A DNA stretch of 33,536 bases from Chloroflexota bacterium (lineage in GTDB: Bacteria; Chloroflexota; UBA11872; UBA12225): NCBI GenBank assembly GCA_947446285.1, contig CANFGH010000003.1:1-33536 (forward strand), in the 5' to 3' direction. A model generated the notes under the pieces. That model worked only from the letters and a program-made list of their open reading frames with translations. It did not search any database and was not told the origin of the DNA. The translations under genes were made by a program, and so were the position numbers. Positions 7,774-16,390 of the stretch are shown piece by piece; position 1 is the stretch's first letter; every line of letters begins with the position of its first letter.

Positions 7774-8118
7774 TCATTCGCCCGGCCTTGCGGGAGCCTT
7801 CGCGTCGCCGGACGTGCCACGGGCGACCAATCGCGACGGGGGTTTCGCCGTCATTGCATCCTCAAGGCCAGGAACGTCAATCCCGCAGAAGGCTTGAACG
7901 TCATAGCCGTATAGGAATACCCGGCCGTCTGGCACGTGTTCACCGCCCTGCGCACCAATCACGTCGCCGGTCTCGGCATCGATGTACACCATCTGCCGAC
8001 GCAGGATGTACCCGGGGAAATACTTGGAAATCTGGAACCACTTGCGCTCGGGAACGTGTTCCCGCGCCCACGCGAACCGATCCCGTTCAAGCAGCCATCG
8101 CTGTACGTTTTGCGCCAT
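7774..8118 (-). CDS. Hypothetical protein
   Basis: The ATG at 8118 (MAQNVQRWLLERDRFAWARE) is chosen over the tracked 8151 start. The roughly 114-residue product is soluble, with no signal or membrane segment. Its middle, YFPGYILRRQMVYIDAETGDVIGAQGG, recalls the strand-turn of PepSY-like domains (VYVDAxTGEV), but the similarity is short and I do not assign the family. Aromatic residues are frequent (RWLLERDRFAW, RKWFQISKYF, VFLYGYDVQAFCG). The C-terminal 25 residues are low complexity. It sits upstream of a small membrane protein on the same strand and diverges from the ANTAR regulator gene at 8266, so a shared regulatory region of about 150 bases separates them. Confidence 0.6.
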   Translation of the reverse strand: MAQNVQRWLLERDRFAWAREHVPERKWFQISKYFPGYILRRQMVYIDAETGDVIGAQGGEHVPDGRVFLYGYDVQAFCGIDVPGLEDAMTAKPPSRLVARGTSGDAKAPARPGE

Positions 8119-8265
8119 GATCAAACTCACCGTAGCACCTTGTCGGACCAACAGTCAATCAATGGTTGACGCTTCTCCGAAGCCATGGCTACCATCTTTG
8201 GCCACCCGGCCGTTCTGCCGGTGTGCGTTTTCGCACCAGACGCCCCGGAGAACCGGAAACCGACG

Positions 8266-8841
8266 ATGCCCGTACGAATCGTGCTTGCCGATGACGAGGC
8301 CATCATCCGGATGGATCTCAAGGAGATGCTGACATCTCTCGGCTATGTGGTTGTCGGTGAAGCAGGCGACGGCCGGAGCGCCGTGAACCTTGCCCGCGAA
8401 CTGCGTCCAGACCTCGTCATCATGGACATCCAGATGCCTGATCTCGATGGCATCGACGCAGCCCAGGAACTATCGGCCGAATCGATTGCCCCGGTGCTTC
8501 TCTTGACCGCGTACTCACAGCAGGAACTGATCCAACGTGCCCGGACCGCCCCGGCGGTTGTCGGGTATCTGGTAAAGCCATACCGCGAGAGCGATCTGGC
8601 ACCTGCCATCGAGGTAGCCCTGGCGAGGTACCGGGAGTTCCGCACTATCCAAGGCGAACTGCACGACATCCACGAATCCCTAGAGACGCGCAAGGTCGTC
8701 GAACGGGCCAAGGGTCTCCTGATGGACACGCAAGGTCTCAAGGAGGCCGAGGCGTTCCGCAAGATCCAGAAGCTCTCGATGAACGCCCGGAAGTCCATGC
8801 GCGAGGTCGCCGAGGCAATCCTGCTCGCCAACGAGCTGTGA
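8266..8841 (+). CDS. Response regulator with ANTAR RNA-binding domain
   Basis: The ATG at 8266 (MPVRIVLADDEAIIRMD) is the real start; the tracked 27-residue extension has no domain sense. The 191-residue protein has a receiver domain (about 1-120) with the acidic pair Asp9/Asp10, phospho-acceptor Asp54 in VIMDIQMPD, the LLLTAYS switch Thr and the conserved Lys in YLVKPY. It is followed by an ANTAR domain (about 130-190: RKVVERAKGLLMDTQGLKEAEAFRKIQKLSM), the AmiR/NasT-type module that binds paired stem-loops in mRNA leaders to prevent transcription termination. A histidine kinase is not present. Family members often control nitrogen use, and the nitrogen-releasing purine locus in this window makes that link tempting but unproven. 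Confidence 0.93.
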   Translation: MPVRIVLADDEAIIRMDLKEMLTSLGYVVVGEAGDGRSAVNLARELRPDLVIMDIQMPDLDGIDAAQELSAESIAPVLLLTAYSQQELIQRARTAPAVVGYLVKPYRESDLAPAIEVALARYREFRTIQGELHDIHESLETRKVVERAKGLLMDTQGLKEAEAFRKIQKLSMNARKSMREVAEAILLANEL

Positions 8842-8846
8842 TCGAA

Positions 8847-8892
8847 CACCTGACCGCCACTCGCCGACCGTCAGGTGCGCAGGCATGCCTGC
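8847..8892 (+). repeat. Hairpin plus 14-bp palindrome after the ANTAR gene
   Basis: CACCTGAC (8847-8854) pairs with GTCAGGTG (8870-8877) around a 15-base loop. Two bases later the perfect palindrome GCAGGCATGCCTGC (8879-8892) begins. No T run follows. They may end the ANTAR transcript or form an operator for the downstream membrane-protein gene at 9038. Confidence 0.5.
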
Positions 8893-9037
8893 CCGCATCG
8901 GAATGCGTGGAGGCACTCGACGGCAATCAGGTCCCCGGGCATCACTTCGGGCATCTGAATGCGCCGAGCCACGGTCTTTCCTCCTGCGCCAACCGCCACG
9001 CGCCATGCGCACAAGCGTTCAACTACTGGTGACGAAC

Positions 9038-12000
9038 ATGCGCCGACACGTCGCACCGGTGGCACTTGCACTCACCATCCTCACCGCCACGCTCCTCTTC
9101 GCCTGGAAGCTTATCTTTACCGGCCTCGTCGTGATCGGGTACGACACGATGGCCTACATGTACCCGTACCGGGCCTTCGCCGCCGAAGCATTGCGCGACG
9201 GTCGCATTCCCCTCTGGAACCCGTGGATCTACTTCGGAGTTCCCTTTCTCTCCAACCTCCAGAGTGCGGTCTTCTATCCCTTGCACCTCCTGTTCCTGGT
9301 GCTTCCCGCACCCTTCGCCATGAACGCATCGGTAGCGTTGCACTTTTTCCTCGCCGCATGGTTCGCCGCCCTTGCCGCCCGGGGAATGGCCGAACTCGAT
9401 TGGTGGAGTGCCGGGGTCGCCGGTTGCATTTTTGGGTTTTCCGGGTTCATCGGCGCCCAAGTCGGGCACCTCAACCAACTCAATGCTGCCGCGTGGCTGC
9501 CACTTGCGTGCCTCACCCTGCACAACGCACTCGCCACCCATTCACTTCGGTGGGCCGTGGCGACCGGAGCCATCCTCGCCATCCAGCTGCTTGCCGGGCA
9601 CGCCCAAGAGAGCTACATGACCGTCGTCGCGATCGGCGCCTACGCGATCTTCAGGATTGGCGTCACTGGGTGGACCCTCGCCATTCCCGGGCGCGCGCCA
9701 GCCCGAGATCCGCTCGGAACCTGGGTCAAGGCAACGCTTGCAGACCGGACCCGGCATGGCACGGATGGCGCGACAACGACCCAAGATGGACAACACGGCG
9801 GCTCCACCGAACAGGTCCGGCGCCGTGTTGCACTCCGGAATGCAGCATGGACAACCGGGCTTCTGGGGTTGGCCGGTGCCATCGCCGCCGGCCTCAGCGC
9901 CCTGCAGACGCTACCGACCACCGAACTGACCGCTGCCTCGATTCGCGCAACCGGTATGCCGTTGGGTGAGGCCGTCGCCTTCTCGCTCCCGCCACGTGAA
10001 CTCTTCGTCGGGCTGCTGCCTACTTTCGGACTGGCCTCGCCCACCAGCAATGAATACATCGGGTGGCTCGGATTCATGGGGTTCATCCTGGCACTCTGCG
10101 GGGTAACCTTCCGCGCCCGCCACCCGGCAATCCTCTTCTTCACACTGCTCGCGCTCGTCTCACTCCTTCTCGCCCTCGGAAATCACACGCCCATCTATTC
10201 GCGCATCTTTGTTTTGCCGGGCATGAACCTTTTCCGCGTGCCCGCACGCTGGCTCTTCCTCACAACCTTTGCCGGATCGATCGTCGCTGGCGCCGGGTTC
10301 TCGTTCCTGAAATCGCCCGGACCTGACCACCACGGCACCCCCGCACCACGGCCGTGGTACCGCCTCATCGCCGCAAGCCGCCTGCTCATTGCGGTTCTCG
10401 TCGCGAGTGGGGCGGCGACCCTGTTGTGGCCAGCCCAACATGTCCGTTCCGAGGAAACCGCACCGCAACTCATCATGGTCTGGGCCACCTTGGGAACTGG
10501 CGCCGTCGTCCTGACATTCGTCGCCCTTGCAACCGCCCCATCACGCGTTGGGGCCATCCTGATCACCGTCGCCACCATCGCCGAACTCTGGGCATCGGCA
10601 ACCAGCCTCGAATACAACAACCCGAACCCACCCGGCGTCTACACCGACAGCCGCCCCGTCATTGATGCCCTTCGTGTCAACCTGCCCCCTGGCCGCATCC
10701 TTGCGGTGGCCCGCACCGGATACCAGCCATACGACGCACCGCTCATCCAGGGCGATCACGGCGCGCTGCTTGGCCTGAGAGGGGTCGGCGCCGGCCTCAT
10801 CAACACCAAGTACAAGGACACCCTCAACCCCAATCTGCCGATGGTCTTCAAGGTTCCCGTCGTGGATGGCTACGACGGTGGCGTGCTTCCGTTCCGACGC
10901 TACGTCGACTTCAAGTCGCTCATCGTTCCATCCGAGCGCAACCAGCCCGATGGCCTCCTGCGCGACCAACTCAGTCGGGACCTGGTTGCACCCCTGCCGT
11001 CCCTGAGCCGCCTGCGCCAATGGGGCGTCACCTACCTCCTGCGCGACACCATCGACGACCGACAGATTGACGGTGTCTACTTCGATGCCGACGCTGCACT
11101 CACCGTGCGCACGGGCACTCCGGTGAACATCCCGGCACCCGTCCTCGCCCTCCCGTCGGTCCTGGCACGCGCCGACCTTCCCCAAGGTTCGGCACCCGCA
11201 TCCCTGACCGCCTCGCTCGTCGGACCGGACGCCCCCGGGCCGCGCATTCGCGACGTGCGGGCGGTCGGCCTGATCGTGTCCAGCGCGACCAACGGCCTCG
11301 GGATCGCGACCATGGTCATCACTGCACGCGACGGCAACGACGCACCACTCTGGACCGGACGCTTCAAGGTTGCACCGGAGGTCAGCGCCACCCTGGCCAG
11401 CGTTGCCTCGGTGACACCGTTGCCAAGCACAAACCCCGCCAAGCCCAGCGAGCACGTCGTCCGCCTTCCCGTGTCGGTTGACCGAAACGACGCCATCGCA
11501 TCATTTACGTGCACCCTCGAGCCACTCGATACCGACACCGAATCGTCAAGTGTTCACGCATTCACCGTCATCGGTGACGGCCAGTCGTGGCCGACAAGCC
11601 TCATCCACGGCGGTGGCCTGCAGCTCGTCCACCGGTCAGATGTCAAGGTCTATCGTCTCCTTGAGCCTCCGCCAAGGGTCCGCCTTTCAACGAGGACAGT
11701 CACCCGGTCATCCGCCGCTGAGGCCCTCACCTACCTGCGCGATGCGCCAGAAGGCGATGACACCGTCGTGCTCGAGACGGCACCGGTGAGCGATCCCAAT
11801 GAACCGGCCTGGCGAACCCGTCTCCGACCGTGGCGGGACGCAGTATGGCGCTTCCTTGGACGCAACGCCTATGCCGGCTACCTTTCTCCAACCGAGCAGG
11901 AAAGCCTTCCCGACTCTATTCAGCCTGGTCCGCGCGAAGCGTCCATAAATCAGATGGCGCGGGCCGAGCGTAGCGAATTTGAATCAGGTGGGGCGGGGTG

Positions 12001-12613
12001 GGGCGAAGCGAACCTCCTGCCGGCAACTGCCGTGGTAATAGAGGCCGAAGCCGCCGAGTATCTTCGCATCCGCGTCGACACATCCGTTCCGGCAATCATG
12101 ATGGTTCGGGATACCTTCTTCGCCGGATGGACCGCTGCCATCGACGGACGTGACGCCCCGGTCTGGCGTGGCGACCTCCTCTTCCGTGCCATCCCGGTCC
12201 CTGCCGGACAACACGTCGTCGAAATGCGTTTCCGTCAAGCCAGCGCCGACGCCGGGTTCACCATTTCAGTCGTCACCGCACTCCTGGCAGTGGTGCTCAT
12301 GGTGATCCCGTGGACGGCCACGTCGCGCCGACAGTGGCCTCCTTCACGTCCCTCGTCTGGTCCACGGGAATCCATGGCCACCATGACCGTGCCAAACGAC
12401 CGGAACCCCGGGACCGTGGATCCCGATGCACTACCCCGGGACCGCCCACTACGCGGAGACGTCGCAACCACGCGCATCCTCGATGACGACACACGCCAGA
12501 CCGCACTCTTCATTGCCTCGACCGACGATCCGGAAGTCGCACGCGAGATACCCAGTCGGGGCAGCGTCTTTCCACCATCTCCGCCACCACGCCCGGGCGG
12601 TGACGTGACATGA
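9038..12613 (+). CDS. Very large YfhO-family membrane protein
   Basis: Start options are 8885, 9005 and 9038. The ATG at 9038 (MRRHVAPVALALTILTATLLF) is chosen because GGTGAC precedes it and the first membrane helix begins at once. The product is about 1191 residues. The N-terminal half has roughly ten to twelve hydrophobic helices with the YfhO/GT-C-like signature GYDTMAYMYPYR and WNPWIYFGVPFLSNLQSAVFYPLH. A large extracytoplasmic region follows, then one C-terminal helix (FTISVVTALLAVVLMVIPWT) and a ~75-residue polar, disordered-looking tail. YfhO proteins are linked to glycosylation of teichoic acid or other surface glycans using lipid-linked sugars. It overlaps the downstream glycosyltransferase gene by four bases (ATGA), which supports a shared surface-glycan role. 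It is longer than the Bacillus relative (about 860 residues). Confidence 0.82.
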   Translation: MRRHVAPVALALTILTATLLFAWKLIFTGLVVIGYDTMAYMYPYRAFAAEALRDGRIPLWNPWIYFGVPFLSNLQSAVFYPLHLLFLVLPAPFAMNASVALHFFLAAWFAALAARGMAELDWWSAGVAGCIFGFSGFIGAQVGHLNQLNAAAWLPLACLTLHNALATHSLRWAVATGAILAIQLLAGHAQESYMTVVAIGAYAIFRIGVTGWTLAIPGRAPARDPLGTWVKATLADRTRHGTDGATTTQDGQHGGSTEQVRRRVALRNAAWTTGLLGLAGAIAAGLSALQTLPTTELTAASIRATGMPLGEAVAFSLPPRELFVGLLPTFGLASPTSNEYIGWLGFMGFILALCGVTFRARHPAILFFTLLALVSLLLALGNHTPIYSRIFVLPGMNLFRVPARWLFLTTFAGSIVAGAGFSFLKSPGPDHHGTPAPRPWYRLIAASRLLIAVLVASGAATLLWPAQHVRSEETAPQLIMVWATLGTGAVVLTFVALATAPSRVGAILITVATIAELWASATSLEYNNPNPPGVYTDSRPVIDALRVNLPPGRILAVARTGYQPYDAPLIQGDHGALLGLRGVGAGLINTKYKDTLNPNLPMVFKVPVVDGYDGGVLPFRRYVDFKSLIVPSERNQPDGLLRDQLSRDLVAPLPSLSRLRQWGVTYLLRDTIDDRQIDGVYFDADAALTVRTGTPVNIPAPVLALPSVLARADLPQGSAPASLTASLVGPDAPGPRIRDVRAVGLIVSSATNGLGIATMVITARDGNDAPLWTGRFKVAPEVSATLASVASVTPLPSTNPAKPSEHVVRLPVSVDRNDAIASFTCTLEPLDTDTESSSVHAFTVIGDGQSWPTSLIHGGGLQLVHRSDVKVYRLLEPPPRVRLSTRTVTRSSAAEALTYLRDAPEGDDTVVLETAPVSDPNEPAWRTRLRPWRDAVWRFLGRNAYAGYLSPTEQESLPDSIQPGPREASINQMARAERSEFESGGAGWGEANLLPATAVVIEAEAAEYLRIRVDTSVPAIMMVRDTFFAGWTAAIDGRDAPVWRGDLLFRAIPVPAGQHVVEMRFRQASADAGFTISVVTALLAVVLMVIPWTATSRRQWPPSRPSSGPRESMATMTVPNDRNPGTVDPDALPRDRPLRGDVATTRILDDDTRQTALFIASTDDPEVAREIPSRGSVFPPSPPPRPGGDVT

Positions 12614-13896
12614 CCCCCACCATGCCACGTCTGCGCGTCACGTTGGTCGCGCCGTTCGCCCGGCAACCCAAGGCGACGACCAGCGCCCGCACCATCCCGC
12701 TTGCGCGCGCCCTCGCGTCGCGTGGGCACACCGTCACCGTGATCATTCCCCCCTACGACAATCCCGCCGAGGGTGGGCGAGACGAAGTCATCGACGGCGT
12801 CCGCATCCAGTCGATGCGCGTTCCCAGGCGCGTCGCCGAGGCAAGTCCGCTCCAGGCGCTTGCCCAGCCGATACTGGCACTGCAAACCGCCCGCGCCACC
12901 ATCGCAACGCGCCCCGACGTCGTCCATCTGTTCAAGCCAAAGGCAGTCACTGGCCTCACCCATCTCGAGTTGCGACGCCGTCATCTTGTTCACGGCCTCC
13001 CACGCCCACCGGCAATCGTGGTCGATACCGACGACTGGGAAGGCGACGGTGGGTGGAACGACTACGAAGCCTATCCGTGGTGGCAGCGACAAATCGTCAA
13101 TGCGCAAGAACGATGGGGGATCGCGAATGCTGACGCCGTCACCGTCGCCAGCCAAACCCTCCAGGCACAGGCATGGGGTTACGGCCAACCGCCCGCCCGC
13201 GTCGAATACCTCCCAAACGGACTTGACGACCGCGACTACCCCAACTGGTGGACAGCTAGCGCGCCCGGCGATTCCGGGAAGCCAAGCAGCGAGCAGGTCC
13301 GGGCACGCCTCGGCATCGGGCCGGGGCCAATCATCCTGCTCTACACGCGCTTCTTCGAGTTCGCACCCCTACGCGCCCTCGAAACCTTCATCGGCATCCG
13401 GAAAGCCGTTCCCAACGCCATGCTCCTCGTCGTCGGCGCCGGCAAGTTCAACCAGGAACGGGACCTCGAAACCGAAGCACGATTGCGGGGATTGACCGGT
13501 GCGGTGCACCTGGCGGGATGGCAACGGCCTGACGCACTGCCGGAGATCCTGTCTCTTGCAGACGTCGCCATTGCCCTCGCCGACGACAACCTCGCCAACC
13601 GTGCCAAGTGTTCGGTCAAGCTGCTGCAACTCTTGCGACTCGGTATCCCGGTGATCGCCGACGCAACTGGCGAGCAATCGAACTACATCGTCCCGAATGT
13701 CTCCGGGATCCTCGTTGCCCCGGGAAACACCGAGGCTATGGCGTCAGCCGCGATCACATGTCTCACCGATCCCGGCCTCCGTCAGGCAATCAGTGCCCAT
13801 GCCCGCACGCGCGCCAAAGATCACTTTGGTTGGGACATGCTCGCGCCAGCCGCCGAACGGGCATACCTCGCCGGTCTTGCCCGCCGCGACCGCTGA
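12610..13896 (+). CDS. Glycosyltransferase family 4-like protein
   Basis: A 428-residue GT-B-fold glycosyltransferase. The acceptor-side domain begins LRVTLVAPFARQPKATTSART and includes SRGHTVTVIIPPYDNPAEGG and DVVHLFKPKAVTG. The donor-side domain has VEYLPNGLDDRDY, ILLYTRFFEF, LLVVGAGKF, VHLAGWQRPDALPEILSLADVAIAL and KCSVKLLQLLRLGIPVIADATGEQSNYIV, the nucleotide-sugar binding region of GT4 enzymes. The usual Glu of the EX7E pair is not obvious: KLLQLLRLGIP replaces the common KLLEYMALGKP. It would transfer a sugar from an NDP- or lipid-linked donor to a surface glycan at the inner membrane. The start overlaps the stop of the YfhO-like gene (ATGA), so translation is coupled. It converges on the xanthine dehydrogenase gene with 138 bases between. 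Confidence 0.88.
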   Translation: MTPTMPRLRVTLVAPFARQPKATTSARTIPLARALASRGHTVTVIIPPYDNPAEGGRDEVIDGVRIQSMRVPRRVAEASPLQALAQPILALQTARATIATRPDVVHLFKPKAVTGLTHLELRRRHLVHGLPRPPAIVVDTDDWEGDGGWNDYEAYPWWQRQIVNAQERWGIANADAVTVASQTLQAQAWGYGQPPARVEYLPNGLDDRDYPNWWTASAPGDSGKPSSEQVRARLGIGPGPIILLYTRFFEFAPLRALETFIGIRKAVPNAMLLVVGAGKFNQERDLETEARLRGLTGAVHLAGWQRPDALPEILSLADVAIALADDNLANRAKCSVKLLQLLRLGIPVIADATGEQSNYIVPNVSGILVAPGNTEAMASAAITCLTDPGLRQAISAHARTRAKDHFGWDMLAPAAERAYLAGLARRDR

Positions 13897-14034
13897 CCTC
13901 ACGGGTCACGCTGGGGACGCCCTCACCAAGACGGAATAGAAGCGAAGCGCATCCGATCAAGTGGGACGACTGGGAGGGGTGGTCGCAGGGGATACGTGTC
14001 CGCACCCGCAAGCCCATTCGGGAGGGCAACAGAC

Positions 14035-16389
14035 CTACCCGCGAACGGCGTCGATCGCGTCGAGGATCGCCTCACCCGTCGCCGGCAGGGCCAACCCCAC
14101 CCGTTCCGGATGCGAGCCACGGGGCGCGAAGGAAGCGACCGCGTCCCGGATTGCCTCGCGCACGCACAAGCCAAGCATGAGCGGAGGCTCGCCAACCGCC
14201 TTGCTTCCGTAGATCACACCGGGTTGCGCCGCCCGCGGGAGCAGTGTCACGCGCCAGTCTCCGGGCACATCGGTGGATGCGGGGATCTTGTAAGTGCTTG
14301 GGGCATGCGTCAGGAGGCGGCCATCGATACCCCACACCACCTCCTCCATCGTGACCCACCCCATCCCCTGGATGAAGCCTCCCTCAACCTGCCCGGTGTC
14401 AACCAATGGGTTCAAGCTTGACCCCACATCGTGGAGGATGTCCACCCGCAGGACACGCATCTGACCGGTAAACCCATCCACCTCGACTTCCGCAATCGCC
14501 GCGCCACAGGCGTAGTAGTGGAATGGCTTCCCACGTCCCGATGCCTTGTCGAACCAGATACCCGGTGTCCGGTAATACCCGGTGGACGACAGCCCGACAC
14601 GCGCCAAATAGGCCGCCCGCACGACACTTGCAAAGGCGACGCGCTGATCCGGTCTCGACCGCACCGAGACCTGCCCATCACCGAAATCGACATCGTCGGC
14701 ATGGACGGCCGGGGCGCCATGCGCCGTGAGGAGTTGGGCTGCAACCGGAGCCAGACGCCCCCGCAACGTCAGACAGGCATCACGAACCGCACCACCATTC
14801 AGGTCCGACCCGGATGATGCCGCTGTCGCCGACGTATTCGGCACCTTGTCCGTGCGCGTTGGCATCATCCTGATTGACGCGAGCGGCACACCCAGAACCT
14901 CGGCCGCCACCTGCGCCATCTTGACCTGCAGGCCCTGTCCCATCTCTGTGCCGCCATGATTGACTTGCACACTTCCATCACTGTAGATCAGCACGAGTGC
15001 ACCCGCTTGGTTCAAGAACGTGGTGGTGAACGAGATGCCAAACTTGACTGGCGTAACCGCGATGCCCCGACGCATTCCACCACCGAGGTCATTCGCCGCC
15101 CTGATTGCCTCGCGTCGCGAAACGAACTCCCCAGAATCCTGTACACCCTCCCAGATGATCGCGAGCCGGTTGTCACCAATCTCCTGCCCATAGTGGGTCG
15201 TATTGGTCTCACCCGATCCGCGATATAAGTTGCGTGTCCTGACGTCATGGGGGTCCATGCCGATCGCCCGCGCCGCGCAATCGATGATCTCCTCAGCGAC
15301 CGCCACCCCCTGAGGCCCACCGAACCCCCGGAATGCGGTCTGCGACGTCTTGTGAGTCTTCAGGACTTGCCCGCGGACGCGCATCACCGGGAAGAAGTAG
15401 CCATTGTCGGCATGGAACATTGCCCGGCCAAGCACCGCATCGGACAGGTCAAGCGACCAACCGCCGTCGGCATACAGCTCCAGGTCAAGTCCGCAAAGGT
15501 CACCCGACCGACTGACCACCACCCGGTAACGCGCTAGGAAGGGATGGCGCTTGCCGGTGAGGATCATGTGACGGTCCCGGTCCAGGCGCACTTTCACTGC
15601 GCGTCCGGTCTTCCACGCCCCGATCGCCGCCACGGCCGCCCAGGCATTGGCCTGCGTCTCCTTGCCTCCGAACCCGCCGCCCATCCGGACGCACTGCACA
15701 ACCACATCATTGAGCGACAGCCCAAGGGCGTGCGCGACAATGGCCTGCGTCTCCGACGGATGCTGTGTCGAACTGTGGACCATCATCCGGCCGTCCTCAT
15801 CTGCAAGGGCAACCGAGACGTGGGTCTCCAGCGGGAAGTGGTCCTGCGCACCCATCCGGAACTCACCGCTCACGATGGCGTGACCCGCCTCACCCGCCCC
15901 CACCAACTCCACATCCACATCCCCACGTCGGATCCACTGTGGATCGGTGTGGACACTGCCCAATCTGATTGCATCGGCGGGATCAAGGATTGCGTCGAGT
16001 TTCTCGTAGGTCACTACCACCCGGCCAGCGCCCTGTCGCGCCGCCTCAACCGACGTGCCAAGCACCCATGCGATGGCCTGCCCGTGATACGTCGCAACAT
16101 CCCCAGCGCCGAGGAAGAGTGGTTCGTCGTGCCGCAACGGTCCCGAATTGTTCTCGCCAGGCACATCCTCACGGGTCAGGATCGTGACCACCCCGGGGAT
16201 GGTGGTTGCCTCGGAAACAGCAATCGCCACTACCCGTGCGTGCGCGTGCGGCGACGTGACCGGCCACCCGTGCAATGCACCCGGAGGGAGTGGCAGGTCA
16301 TCGGTATACCGGGCCTGTCCGGTGACATGTAGCCGGGCGCTCTCATGCGGGGTCGGCCGTCCGACCACCCGGGTCATCGTGTCCGGCAT
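14035..16389 (-). CDS. xdhB: Xanthine dehydrogenase, molybdenum-binding subunit
   Basis: About 784 residues, the large molybdopterin subunit of xanthine dehydrogenase, which with XdhA oxidises hypoxanthine to xanthine and xanthine to urate. Purine-type active-site residues are visible: Glu244 in GGGFGGKETQ, Arg322 in GRAMFHADN and the base Glu734 in KAVGEPPLML. The Glu-Arg spacing of 78 equals that of the Rhodobacter enzyme (Glu232/Arg310), which separates it from aldehyde and CO oxidases. Cofactor motifs TAFRGFGGPQG and GGTEMGQG are also present. The ATG at 16389 is one base after the XdhA stop (TGAGATG), so coupling is near-certain; the tracked TTG at 16422 would overlap. It is the last gene of the purine locus. 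No xdhC chaperone gene follows. Confidence 0.95.
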   Translation of the reverse strand: MPDTMTRVVGRPTPHESARLHVTGQARYTDDLPLPPGALHGWPVTSPHAHARVVAIAVSEATTIPGVVTILTREDVPGENNSGPLRHDEPLFLGAGDVATYHGQAIAWVLGTSVEAARQGAGRVVVTYEKLDAILDPADAIRLGSVHTDPQWIRRGDVDVELVGAGEAGHAIVSGEFRMGAQDHFPLETHVSVALADEDGRMMVHSSTQHPSETQAIVAHALGLSLNDVVVQCVRMGGGFGGKETQANAWAAVAAIGAWKTGRAVKVRLDRDRHMILTGKRHPFLARYRVVVSRSGDLCGLDLELYADGGWSLDLSDAVLGRAMFHADNGYFFPVMRVRGQVLKTHKTSQTAFRGFGGPQGVAVAEEIIDCAARAIGMDPHDVRTRNLYRGSGETNTTHYGQEIGDNRLAIIWEGVQDSGEFVSRREAIRAANDLGGGMRRGIAVTPVKFGISFTTTFLNQAGALVLIYSDGSVQVNHGGTEMGQGLQVKMAQVAAEVLGVPLASIRMMPTRTDKVPNTSATAASSGSDLNGGAVRDACLTLRGRLAPVAAQLLTAHGAPAVHADDVDFGDGQVSVRSRPDQRVAFASVVRAAYLARVGLSSTGYYRTPGIWFDKASGRGKPFHYYACGAAIAEVEVDGFTGQMRVLRVDILHDVGSSLNPLVDTGQVEGGFIQGMGWVTMEEVVWGIDGRLLTHAPSTYKIPASTDVPGDWRVTLLPRAAQPGVIYGSKAVGEPPLMLGLCVREAIRDAVASFAPRGSHPERVGLALPATGEAILDAIDAVRG

Positions 16390-16390
16390 C

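Noticed and set aside
8847-8892. ANTAR target RNA motif
   Set aside because: The loops are not six bases and the second element is a loopless palindrome, so it does not fit the known double-hairpin target; kept only as an unexplained element.
8959-9969. Plus-strand ORF of 336 residues
   Set aside because: Overlaps the YfhO-like gene in another frame and is Arg/His-rich without helices or motifs.
10541-11455. Minus-strand ORF of 304 residues
   Set aside because: Antisense to the YfhO-like gene; a shadow of high-GC codons.
12235-13188. Minus-strand ORF of 317 residues
   Set aside because: Antisense to the end of the YfhO-like gene and the glycosyltransferase, with no domain signal.
13897-14034. 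Terminator between the convergent glycosyltransferase and xdhB genes
   Set aside because: Only a 4-bp CCCG/CGGG stem and no T run could be found, too weak to annotate.
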